Below are positions 7,343 through 15,800 of a stretch of 64,000 nt of DNA, one piece after another. Numbering within the stretch: the first letter of the stretch is position 1; each line of letters starts with the position of its first letter. Both the position numbers and the translations under genes were made by a program. Below the pieces are notes generated by a model. It did not search any database and was not told where the DNA came from. It was given only the letters and a program-made list of their open reading frames with translations. The stretch is from Bacteroidales bacterium (GTDB lineage Bacteria; Bacteroidota; Bacteroidia; Bacteroidales; Muribaculaceae): positions 1 through 64,000 of the forward strand of contig SFEA01000006.1 in the NCBI GenBank assembly GCA_004557385.1, written 5' to 3'.

Positions 7343-8089
7343 TTATCCCGAATAGTTGGTACAACCAATCGAGCATCCGCGTGTGCATACCGATGTGCAA
7401 GAACCTTGACAGGCGCCTCTGCATGAACCAGAACACGACGAAGAGCATGCCGAACCGCAGGCTCCATAGCAATGACCCGTGCAAGTGCTTGAGCACGACG
7501 ATGCGCATTTTGCCGAGCATCCCGAACATCCGCTACTGTATCCGCCGCTATAGCCGCCACTGCTGCCGCTGCTATAGCCGCTGCTATAACCGCTGCTATA
7601 ACCACTGTTATAACTGCCGCTGCTGCTGCCACCCGACGAAGATGTGCCACGCTTAGCGGTGTTTTTGCAACCGGTCTTACAGGTGTTTTGACAACCATTT
7701 TGGCAAGTGCCCTGACATCCGTTTTGGCAAGTGCCTTTACATCCATTTTGGCAGGACGTAGTGCATGAGTATGAGCAATTACTGCCACAGCCACCTTTGC
7801 AAGTGTCTTTGCAATAGTTTTGGCACGTATTCATGCAAGTATACATACAACCTGTCATACATGTGCCCTGACAATTGCCCATACAGGTGGTCATACATGT
7901 GGTGTAACATGAGTAATAACACGAGTAAGCGCAACCATACATACAGCCTTGCGGCGCCTCTGCCTTTGCCTTTACAACTGCAGTTGGCACTACAAGAGCA
8001 CCCAGAATTGGCAATATGCCCTTGGCAGCTTTCTTAAAGAACTCCCGCCTTGATTGCTTGTCGTTATCATTTTCGTCCTTCTCTTTCAT
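7343..8089 (-). CDS. CXXX-repeat precursor peptide with a twin-arginine-type signal
   Basis: Protein of 248 residues and 39 cysteines. Residues 1-12 are acidic and polar. SRREFFKK (13-20) followed by a hydrophobic stretch (24-39) and AKAEA is a textbook twin-arginine export signal. From Cys49 to residue 144 there are 24 uninterrupted CXXX units (7658-7945). A Gly/Ser/Tyr linker (145-187, SGYSSGY repeats) follows. One CXX step at 188-190 then shifts into 14 more CXXX units (191-246). The X positions favour small, polar or Tyr/Met residues. It is the first gene of the operon and lies just upstream of the radical SAM gene. I infer that it is modified in the cytoplasm and then exported by Tat. 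A metal-binding role without modification is the main alternative. Confidence 0.88.
   Translation of the reverse strand: MKEKDENDNDKQSRREFFKKAAKGILPILGALVVPTAVVKAKAEAPQGCMYGCAYSCYYSCYTTCMTTCMGNCQGTCMTGCMYTCMNTCQNYCKDTCKGGCGSNCSYSCTTSCQNGCKGTCQNGCQGTCQNGCQNTCKTGCKNTAKRGTSSSGGSSSGSYNSGYSSGYSSGYSSGSSGGYSGGYSSGCSGCSAKCASSCSSTCTGHCYGACGSACSSSCSGSCRGACQGSCTSVCTRGCSIGCTNYSG
7352..7528 (-). repeat. CXXX block 2: one CXX step then 14 CXXX units
   Basis: This stretch codes for residues 188-246 of the precursor. The first step is only three residues (CSG), which moves this block out of register with block 1. The units are Ser/Ala/Gly-rich and differ from the Gln/Asn/Thr/Met-rich units of block 1. Confidence 0.88.
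7658..7945 (-). repeat. 24 tandem 12-bp units encoding CXXX block 1
   Basis: This stretch codes for 24 consecutive CXXX units with no break in the 12-base Cys period. CQNG and CQGT/CKGT units recur in the second half, which points to growth by tandem duplication. Confidence 0.9.
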
Positions 8090-8141
8090 AGGTAATCAAA
8101 TGATTTCAAGGGATTATACTCTACAATTAATTATTTTCAAA

Positions 8142-8149
8142 CAAAGTTA
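8142..8149 (-). promoter_or_regulatory. -7 box (TAACTTTG) for the CXXX operon
   Basis: TAACTTTG on the minus strand fits the Bacteroidota -7 consensus TAnnTTTG. The predicted start is about 45 bases before the precursor ATG. The -33 box is not convincing. The box lies after the rpmB-operon terminator, so the CXXX operon is probably its own transcription unit. Confidence 0.5.
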
Positions 8150-8202
8150 TAAAAAATCACGCCATTTTGTGCCCATTTACTCCATTAATTTATAATATCA
8201 CA

Positions 8203-8237
8203 CAAAAAAATCCCATGGCCGCGATGGGCGATGGGAT
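8203..8237 (-). terminator. terminator of the rpmB-rpmG-DUF4295 operon
   Basis: On the minus strand, ATCCCAT (8231-8237) pairs with ATGGGAT (8210-8216) around a GC-rich loop and is followed by seven T. It lies 35 bases past the DUF4295 stop. Confidence 0.75.
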
Positions 8238-8271
8238 TGTATAGTGAGAAAAATTATTTCCAGTGGAAAAA

Positions 8272-8424
8272 TTACTTCTTGAGGGTTTCTTGCACTTGGT
8301 CGTTAGGAACCATTTCTTCCTTGAAGACATAAGCGCCGGTCTTAGGCGATTTCACCATTTTGATAACCTTGCTATATGTACGACCCTCACCTTTTTGAAG
8401 AGTTGCTACTACTTTCTTTGCCAT
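8272..8424 (-). CDS. DUF4295 family protein (50 aa), small ribosome-linked basic protein
   Basis: Very short gene read directly from the minus strand: MAKKVVATLQKGEGRTYSK at the start, ...VQETLKK at the end, TAA at 8272-8274. Basic 50-residue proteins of this type sit directly after rpmG in Bacteroidota and are named DUF4295. The function is unknown; the position and charge suggest ribosome association. It starts 11 bases after rpmG and is followed by the operon terminator. Confidence 0.85.
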   Translation of the reverse strand: MAKKVVATLQKGEGRTYSKVIKMVKSPKTGAYVFKEEMVPNDQVQETLKK

Positions 8425-8435
8425 GACTCAGGTTG

Positions 8436-8624
8436 TTATTTAATTTCTTTATGTACTGTTACTCTCTTAAGATATGGATTGTATTTCTTCAATTCCAAAC
8501 GTTCAGTGGTGTTTTTGCGGTTCTTAGTGGTGATGTAACGCGACATTCCTGGAACTCCGCTTGCCTTTTGTTCGGTGCATTCAAGAATAACTTGAACTCT
8601 ATTGCCTTTTGCTTTCTTTGCCAT
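8436..8624 (-). CDS. rpmG: 50S ribosomal protein L33
   Basis: Protein of 62 residues starting MAKKAKGNRVQVILECTE, with the YITTKNRKNT and LKKYNPYLKRV blocks typical of L33. It binds 23S rRNA near the E site. The usual zinc-binding CXXC pairs are missing (a single Cys), so it is the zinc-independent form. It lies 8 bases after rpmB and 11 before DUF4295, in one operon. Confidence 0.95.
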   Translation of the reverse strand: MAKKAKGNRVQVILECTEQKASGVPGMSRYITTKNRKNTTERLELKKYNPYLKRVTVHKEIK

Positions 8625-8632
8625 CTTGATTT

Positions 8633-8890
8633 TTACTTTTCTATTGTTTTAATACTGGTTAAGTTACCATCTTGAGCAGCCTTCTTGAGAGCGGCATCCA
8701 ATCCAATCTTGTTGATGAGACGGAGACCCGAAGTTGACACTGTCAAGGAAATCCATTGTTGTTGTTCTACCCAGAAGAATTTTCTGTTGAACACGTTCAC
8801 GTTGAACTTACGCTTTGTTCTTCTTTTAGAGTGCGACACGTTGTTACCTGTAATCGCCTTCTTGCCTGTAATTTGACAAACTTTTGACAT
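8633..8890 (-). CDS. rpmB: 50S ribosomal protein L28
   Basis: Protein of 85 residues with the L28 signature: MSKVCQITGKKAITGNNVSHS at the start, then RRTKRKFNVN and a WISLTVSTSGLRLINKIG segment. First gene of the rpmB-rpmG-DUF4295 operon. The nearest consensus promoter is about 300 bases upstream (9188-9219), leaving an unusually long leader. Confidence 0.96.
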   Translation of the reverse strand: MSKVCQITGKKAITGNNVSHSKRRTKRKFNVNVFNRKFFWVEQQQWISLTVSTSGLRLINKIGLDAALKKAAQDGNLTSIKTIEK

Positions 8891-9187
8891 GGCTATTAAC
8901 TTTATATTTTTTTATTTATTCTTATTATTTCATTTCGTGCCGGCAGAGTGCAAAGTACACAATCAGTGTGAGAGGCTGTTCACCCAGCTGCTCATCTTAA
9001 CTGCTACTTTTCTTCGCAGTAGCGCAATATTCATAAGGCGATGGTCGTCCACCACCCGTTACAATATCGTCCTACGCTTTTTGCAGAGGCTTAAGCATCA
9101 TCGCTCTGCAACGAAGTTTCAACGATTAGAGTCACAGAACATGACTGAAGGAATGTAGTCGTTGTACTGCTGCCCCGAAATGTGGTG
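8891..9187 (-). ncRNA. long structured 5' leader of rpmB, or an independent small RNA
   Basis: From the consensus promoter at 9188-9219 to the rpmB ATG there are nearly 300 bases without a convincing gene. On the minus strand several local stems are visible. TTGCAGAG/CTCTGCAA lies at 9104-9111 and 9081-9088. GCTACT/AGTAGC lies at 9018-9023 and 9003-9008. TGAG..GCTG/CAGC..CTCA lies near 8970-8995, and ACAC/GTGT just after. No U-tract terminator precedes rpmB, so a leader is more likely than a separate RNA. The segment next to the ATG is very A/T-rich. A ribosomal-protein autoregulatory site is one possible role; I do not recognise a named RNA family. Confidence 0.45.
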
Positions 9188-9219
9188 CAAAGTTAATAAT
9201 TATTTTCCACTCCACCAAC
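9188..9219 (-). promoter_or_regulatory. Bacteroidota promoter upstream of the rpmB leader
   Basis: On the minus strand, a GTTG -33 box (9216-9219), a 20-base spacer and TAACTTTG (9188-9195). Between this and the cinA stop (9220-9326) I see nothing else. Confidence 0.65.
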
Positions 9220-9326
9220 CTATCAATCAACTATTTTGTGCCTCTCGGGCAAAGAAAAGCCTATTTTTTGCCATAATTTCGGCGTCAAGGCACATTTTGC
9301 CTGGTGCATACAGCCATCGAAAGACG

Positions 9327-10571
9327 TTATTCGTCGAGCAGGAGCTTGATGAGCATGAGAGTGACGTGGGTGGTGGCACGGTCAATCACACGGGCTCGGT
9401 CGCCGGGGAATTGGCGGCAATCGGTCACCAAACGGTCGCCATATTTTGCTGCCATCCACACGGTGCCAACCGGTTTTCCGGGAACGGCGCCGCCAGGACC
9501 GGCAATGCCTGAGGTTGCCATGGCGCAATCGGTGCCAAGCAAGCGTGCCACGCCTTGGCTCATCTGCTTCACAGTGGGTTCGCTCACGGCGCCAACAGTG
9601 TCGAGCACTTCGCGCTCAACGCCCAGCACATTCATCTTCACCTCGTTGCAATACGACACCACCGAACCGATGAAATACTGCGAGCTGCCGGCAATGGCGG
9701 TGATGGTGTGCGCCACGTTGCCGCCTGTGCAGCTTTCGGCTGTCGACACGGTGAGGCCACGTTCGCGAAGCAAGTCGCCAAGAATCTCAGCAGGCATTTT
9801 GTCGGCTTTTGCAATGATGTGTTTGCCCAACAGTTCGCACAGCTGAGCCTCAAGCGAATCCATTGCTTGGGTGAGCACTGCCTTATCGGCATGGATGCCC
9901 GACAGGCGCAGGCGTATGATGCCCGGCTTAGGCAAATATGCCAGATGCACGAAATCGGGCATTTGCTCCTCGAACTGCGCAAGAGTGAGTGCCAGCACAC
10001 TTTCCGAGAAGTCAATCACCACAAATGTGCGATATTCCACTTCCACATCGCTCATGAAGTGCTTCACCAGCTTTGGTATGACGGCTGAGCGCATCATGGC
10101 TTCGGTTTCGAACGGCACGCCCGGCATCGACACCAGCACCTTGCCGTCGCGCTCAAACCACATCAGCGGTGCGGTGCCTACGGTGTTCTGAATCACTTGG
10201 CACGACGAGGGCACCATGGCTTGATTGTGGTTTAACGGATTCATCTGCAAGCCGCGCTTGCCCAGCACCTCCTCCACGTTGCGCAAAGTGGCTTCGCTGA
10301 GCACCATCTCGCCGCCAAAATATCGGCAAAGCGTTGCCTTGGTGATGTCGTCTTTGGTAGGGCCCAAGCCGCCGGTCATCAGCACCACATCGGTGTCGGC
10401 AAAAGCCTGGTCGATGGCACGAGTGATTTCGTGGGCATCGTCAGCCACCACCTTCACGCTCTGTGCCGTCCATCCGTATGGACGCAGATGGCGTGCTATC
10501 CAGCCCGAATTTGTGTCGACAACCTGCCCGATGAGCAGCTCGTCGCCAACTACAATTATTGAATATTTCAT
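9327..10571 (-). CDS. cinA: CinA family nicotinamide-nucleotide amidase / competence-damage protein
   Basis: Protein of 414 residues in two parts. The N-terminal molybdopterin-binding-like domain (residues 1 to about 170) opens with a GDELLIGQVVDTN motif and has MTGGLGPTKDD. The C-terminal CinA domain (about 255-414) contains TAESCTGG and a SGIAGPGGAVPGKPVGTVW segment typical of pyridine-nucleotide deamidases. The family recycles nicotinamide mononucleotide and cleans up ADP-ribose derivatives in many bacteria. It lies 33 bases after tsaD in the conserved Bacteroidales order tsaD-cinA-rpmB. Confidence 0.92.
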   Translation of the reverse strand: MKYSIIVVGDELLIGQVVDTNSGWIARHLRPYGWTAQSVKVVADDAHEITRAIDQAFADTDVVLMTGGLGPTKDDITKATLCRYFGGEMVLSEATLRNVEEVLGKRGLQMNPLNHNQAMVPSSCQVIQNTVGTAPLMWFERDGKVLVSMPGVPFETEAMMRSAVIPKLVKHFMSDVEVEYRTFVVIDFSESVLALTLAQFEEQMPDFVHLAYLPKPGIIRLRLSGIHADKAVLTQAMDSLEAQLCELLGKHIIAKADKMPAEILGDLLRERGLTVSTAESCTGGNVAHTITAIAGSSQYFIGSVVSYCNEVKMNVLGVEREVLDTVGAVSEPTVKQMSQGVARLLGTDCAMATSGIAGPGGAVPGKPVGTVWMAAKYGDRLVTDCRQFPGDRARVIDRATTHVTLMLIKLLLDE

Positions 10572-10604
10572 TGCTTCAAATCTAATTATTAATTCCCCTC
10601 TGCG

Positions 10605-11621
10605 TCACACCGTCACCCGTGCAAAAGGCGGCAGTACGATGTCGCAGAACTGTTTGTCGAGATACTTATAGTAGCCGGCAATGGCAATCATAGCAGCGTT
10701 GTCGGTAGTGAACGAGCGTTTTGGTATGAATGCCTTTATTCCACGTCGCTCGCAGTAGACTTGCACAGCCTGGCGCACGCCCGAATTTGCCGACACGCCG
10801 CCGCCAATAGCCACCGTCTTTATGCCTGTCTGCTTGATGGCTTTGCCGAACTTGTCCATGAGGATGTCGATGATGGTTTTCTGCAACGAAGCCGCCAAAT
10901 CGGCGCGGTTCTGCTCGATGAAATCGGGGTTTTCCTTCAAAGCATCGCGCAGGGTGTAGAGGAACGACGTCTTCAAGCCGCTGAAGCTGTAGTCGAGTCC
11001 CGGAATGTGAGGCTTGCTGAATTTGAACTTTTCGGCATCGCCTTCGGCAGCAAGGCGGTCGATAATCGGACCGCCGGGATAAGGAAGTCCCATCACCTTT
11101 GCGCACTTGTCGAAAGCCTCGCCGGCAGCGTCGTCGATGGTTTGCCCGAGCACCTCCATCTTGTTTGGAGCATCTACCCTGATAATTTGCGAGTTGCCGC
11201 CCGAAATCAGAAGGCAAAGATATGGGAATGTAGGCACTTCGGTGTCCACGTCTTCCTTGACAAAATGTGCCAACACATGGCCATGAAGATGATTCACATC
11301 CACCAACGGAATGCCAAGCGACAATGCCAACCCCTTGGCAAACGATGTGCCCACAAGCAGCGAGCCCATCAATCCCGGACCGCGAGTGAATGCTATTGCA
11401 CTTATGTCGTGTTTGCTTATGCCAGCCTGACGAATAGCTTCGCTCACCACAGGCACGATGTTCTGCTGATGGGCACGCGACGCCAGTTCTGGCACCACAC
11501 CGCCATAAGATTCGTGCACCTTTTGCGAGGCTATCACGTTGCTCAGCAGCACGCCGTCACTTATGACTGCTGCCGATGTGTCGTCGCACGACGACTCAAT
11601 TCCAAGAATAATCACACTCAT
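10605..11621 (-). CDS. tsaD: tRNA N6-adenosine threonylcarbamoyltransferase TsaD
   Basis: Protein of 338 residues starting LGIESSCDDTSAAV. The iron-binding histidines are in NHLHGH (His111 and His115), and PYPGGPIIDRLA, FSFSGLKT-like and IGGGVSANSG segments follow. It transfers the threonylcarbamoyl group to A37 of ANN-decoding tRNAs with TsaB/E/C. It lies 44 bases after the DUF4421 gene and 33 before cinA. Confidence 0.96.
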   Translation of the reverse strand: MSVIILGIESSCDDTSAAVISDGVLLSNVIASQKVHESYGGVVPELASRAHQQNIVPVVSEAIRQAGISKHDISAIAFTRGPGLMGSLLVGTSFAKGLALSLGIPLVDVNHLHGHVLAHFVKEDVDTEVPTFPYLCLLISGGNSQIIRVDAPNKMEVLGQTIDDAAGEAFDKCAKVMGLPYPGGPIIDRLAAEGDAEKFKFSKPHIPGLDYSFSGLKTSFLYTLRDALKENPDFIEQNRADLAASLQKTIIDILMDKFGKAIKQTGIKTVAIGGGVSANSGVRQAVQVYCERRGIKAFIPKRSFTTDNAAMIAIAGYYKYLDKQFCDIVLPPFARVTV

Positions 11622-11665
11622 ATCAAGAAAAACTTTCTATATAAATATGTATAACAATAATCAAT

Positions 11666-12835
11666 CTAAAAAATGTCGAATCTGTATCCGAAAATTAGCG
11701 ACATACTTTCCACCGAATTAAAGAAGCTGTAGTTGTTGCTCTTATACCAGTGACCGTCGAGCTTCAAGCTCATACCATAGAAAAACTTCTTATGGTTATA
11801 CACCAGCCCCATTTTGCCTTTTAAGTTTATCGAAAAGATGTCGTCATAACCGTCGATGTTGTCGCGGAAGCAGTGCTTGTAGCCAATCGATGGCAACACC
11901 GAGATGTTGAACAGCCAATTTGGCTTGAAAACCCAATTGTAGCCATATCCTAACAGGAAACAAATGTCGTTGTACTTAAACTTGTACACCGTGCGCTCGT
12001 CGGGCAGCTCCACTTTCATGTCTTCAGGCAATTGAGCAAAGTCGAGCCCGATGTTCTGATGCGAGATTGTTAATCCGGCAATAAACGAGCCAGCACTGCG
12101 TTTCTGATACTTCGAGAAACTGTAGGCCGCGCCCTGCGAATACTTGCGGTGATTGAAAAAATAATAGATGTCGGTGCCATACGACTCACGCACGAGCCCA
12201 GGGAACGATTCGTTCACCCAATGTCCGCCGCTGTAGTCGCCAAAACGCCTAATGTTTGTGCCGCCGGTGTTCTTCACCCAATAGCCATCGGCTGCAAGAA
12301 GCGCGCAAGTGAACTGAAACTCCAGTTTGCGCTGTCCTGTACCCCTGCCGCCAAACAAGCGGTTCACTTCGCCGCTATATCCCACCGATACTGCCATATA
12401 CGAAACGTATGCACCAATGTTTGCCGACACATTACTAATCATCGACAACGACTTTCGCTCGGGAAAGCGCATAACGTAGCTATCCATCCACTCCTCGTTT
12501 TTGAACAATGCCTTGCAACGCTTGCCGGTGCCCACCACATAGTCGGGGTCGTAGCTATTGAAGGTGCGGTCGCCCCAGCGATAGATGTTCACACACATCT
12601 GCAGGAACGACGGATATACAATCGTTTCGTCGTTAAGGTCGAGTTTGCCCATGCGCAGCTGGCGCTTCCAGTAGTCGCCGTCGTGTGCCACAGTGTCGGG
12701 CGATGCATTGTGTGTGCCCAAGCTGTCGGTTTGCTCGAGCGGTGCCGGCATCTCGTAGGCAACAGTCTCCTGCCACCACGCCACTGCCACCACGCAAAGT
12801 ATCAACCTAACGAATATGTCAAATCTTTGACTCAT
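11666..12835 (-). CDS. DUF4421 family outer-membrane beta-barrel protein
   Basis: Protein of 389 residues with an N-terminal signal segment (about 1-26). The rest is rich in alternating aromatic strands and ends in IFGYRFDIF, a terminal-Phe barrel signal. The WGDRTFNSYDPDYVVGTGKR block and a GGHWVN...YYFFNHRKYSQGAAYSFSK segment are what I associate with DUF4421, a Bacteroidota family of unknown function. It lies just downstream of the TamB-like gene, a plausible partner in outer-membrane assembly, but no direct evidence links them. Confidence 0.7.
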   Translation of the reverse strand: MSQRFDIFVRLILCVVAVAWWQETVAYEMPAPLEQTDSLGTHNASPDTVAHDGDYWKRQLRMGKLDLNDETIVYPSFLQMCVNIYRWGDRTFNSYDPDYVVGTGKRCKALFKNEEWMDSYVMRFPERKSLSMISNVSANIGAYVSYMAVSVGYSGEVNRLFGGRGTGQRKLEFQFTCALLAADGYWVKNTGGTNIRRFGDYSGGHWVNESFPGLVRESYGTDIYYFFNHRKYSQGAAYSFSKYQKRSAGSFIAGLTISHQNIGLDFAQLPEDMKVELPDERTVYKFKYNDICFLLGYGYNWVFKPNWLFNISVLPSIGYKHCFRDNIDGYDDIFSINLKGKMGLVYNHKKFFYGMSLKLDGHWYKSNNYSFFNSVESMSLIFGYRFDIF

Positions 12836-12886
12836 CTCCTCTCAACTCCACTCCTCTGTGTATTTTTTTATTCTCACGCAATTCAT

Positions 12887-15800
12887 TTATTCCTTAATTG
12901 AGTCTGGTTCAACCTTCGCCTCTTTGTGTCGCTTGGTGGTGTCGGGCAACACGGCGCGGCTTCGCTTGAACGGGTTATTGAAATCGAATTTAAACTCCAC
13001 GCCAACACCTTGCGTAGTGAGCGCACTGCGCACCAAATAATTTTGGTCGTTGAAGTGGTTATATGCCTTCAGTCGCACCGTACCGCGGCGGTTGAGCAAA
13101 TATTCGATGTCAAAATCGCCAATGAAGTTGCTGTTGCGCGTATTCATCGAGTTGTCGCGATAGCCAAAGTTGCCATTGAACAGCAATCGGTTGTTCAGCA
13201 ACTGGCTCGACAGTGCCAAATCCACCTCAACGTCGCTAAAGTCGCCTTTATCGCTACGGAAATTCGGGGCAATGCTCCAATTATCGCTAAGCTGACCGAG
13301 CACATTAGCCAGCTGGCTCGAGAGCGTGCTCGAAGCCACCGAGGTGAGCTCGTTGCCGCGATTGGTGTTACCCATATATTCAGGCGTATAGAATCGGTTG
13401 AGCGCCAAAAGGTACAAAATCTGGCGGTTCATCATATCGTCGGTGCTGACAATACTCTTCACCTTGCGCGCAGCATCGGTGCTGATTGTGGGGAAATCGA
13501 GGTCGAACGATATGTCAGGCCCACGCATATCGCCGCGGGCAATCAGAATGGCATTCACCGGCACGTTGGTGCGGTTGAGTTCGCGGTCTGACGCAAACGA
13601 CTCGTCGAGGTCGAGCAGGTTGGCGTTGAGCGAATACGACGCTTTTATGTCGAGGTTAGCGCTATACGGGTCGCCGTTGAAGCTGATGCCGCTGCCCTCC
13701 ATAATGGTAAAGTCCTTTATAATGATGTCCTGAAGGGTGAAATTGTAGCTGCCCTTTTCAAGTTCGTATTTTCCGTACATACCCAGACTTTCGTCGGTGC
13801 TGTCGTAGGTCAAGCGCAGGTTACCCTTGCCATAGCCGCGAATCTTGTCGCCGCCAACAGGGTCCATCACCACAGTGAGCTGCGCGTCGTTGCTGATATC
13901 GGCTTGAATGTCGATTTTGAACACCGAAGGCGTCGATTGGTTGTTGCTGTTGTTTTTAGCGGTGAGTTCCTTCACAATCTGCGGAATTGAATCGGCTTCT
14001 TCCACCTTGTTGCCGGCGTTGCGGTCGCGGAATGTTATGAAGGTGTACTCGCTTGCGGCAATCTCATCGCTGAGCACAAAGGTGAACTTGCTGTTGCGGC
14101 GCGTTTCCATATTCACGCCTATTGTGCAGATGCCCGGACCGCCCTTCACATAAGCCGAACCATTGCCGTAAACCGTGCCATACCAATCGGGGCTGAGTGC
14201 CGGCGTCACGTCGTAGCAAAGGAAGTTTCGGGCATGAGTGATATTGAAGTCGAACACCGGCCGGTGGAAATTGTCGTGACGAAGCCATCCGTTCACCTTG
14301 GCGGCGTTGCCGTTGCGGTCGCGAATGGTGATGTCGTTAAACTCAATCAAGCCCGGCACAATGTGCACCGAATCAGATGCAGTGTAATATACGTTGGTGT
14401 AGTCGACCTTAAACTTCAGATAGTCGGCAAAGATGTCGCCGTAGAGGTTGATGTTATGGAAATCGCCATACAAGCACGCCTTGCCCGACACCTCGCCCTC
14501 GATGTGCGAAGTGATTGCCGACATAAACGGCTGCAAGAAGCCGAGCTTAGCCTTGTGGGCATCGAAATTGATGCTCAGCGAGTCGCGCGTAGGATATATG
14601 GCACCGGTTATCACCGAGCGCAAGCCATTGTCCTGGTCGATATCGGCATGCAAATTGATGGCTTTGGTGTCGTTGTCCCAGTTGCTACGTATCAGCGCAT
14701 CGCCCATCACACATTTGTTGTAGGCAATGCGGTCGACTTGCAGCCCCGGCGTTTCGAGCACCGGTGCGCCCGACAGCAGTCCCGAGGCAAAGAATTTGCC
14801 AGTGGCTATGCCGCCAAACATCACATTGTCGATGCCGAGTGTTTCAAACACATAGTCGAGACTCATTTCCTTCAGGTTAACCATCAGCACATCCGACTGG
14901 TTTTTCGACACTAAACCTTGAATTTCAACGCGCTGATTGTCGCACATGCCGCTCACATTGTTCACTGCAATCACTCCACCGTCGATGTTCACCGATGCCG
15001 GCTTCACCTGCCAAATGGTGTCGTTGAACACCAATTCGGTTGGGTTGATGTCGATGTGCGCGGCAAGGCCATCGTCGCTGCCGCGTCGGAACAGAGTGCT
15101 CAAATCGATGGTGCCTTTATATGCCCTGTCAGTCATTATTCGCCAACTGAAATCGGTGTCGAGGCGGTCGTTCACGCCGTTGCCATTGATTGTTACCACG
15201 GTTTTGCCCTTCTTGAGCGGATATACGGTTTGGGCAGTTAGCTTCACGTTTTGCTCGCCGGCGCGCTTTGCCGCCTCTACAAATGTCGACTCGATGATTT
15301 TGTTGCCTTGTTGCAGATACGGAGCGTTGAGCGAGAGTGCGAAGCTCTCGTCGTCCTCATTCACAAAGCCGTTGAGAGTGGTTTTATACACCACGTTCAC
15401 CGGCAACTTGAACATGCTTTGCAATTCCTCACACGGGTCGAGAGTGAAATCGAACTTAAACTGGTTGCTGCGAAGCCGTTTTGAGGCATTTTCGTTGCGC
15501 TTGATGAGCGACGGCAGCGACTGCGAAAGTATGTTCTGCACGGCAGGAACAAGGCTCACAAAGTCGAACGAGCCCACAATCTTGCCGTTGAGGAAATCAG
15601 AAGTGAGGGTGATGTTTTGCGGCTCGCTCTCGTTGTTTGCTTCAACACGGAACGAGCTCACATGCAGTCCTTTGTCGTTGCCATCGACAAGGGCAAAATC
15701 ATTGATGACAATTTCGCCTGTGGCATTGTCGAGTTTGTTGCCAAAGAAACTGGCATCGGCGCCAAACGACATGTTGCAGTGCTCGTTGCCTTTCATCAAG

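Noticed and set aside
7291..7794. A 167-residue reading frame on the minus strand overlapping the CXXX precursor
   Set aside because: It is a low-complexity Ala/Val/Lys shadow of the 12-base Cys repeats in another frame; the CXXX frame has the signal peptide, the repeats and the operon spacing.
7352..7945. CRISPR-like regular repeats
   Set aside because: The 12-base period is protein-coding (CXXX) with no spacers or cas genes; likewise the 102-base WG repeats at about 51870-52650.
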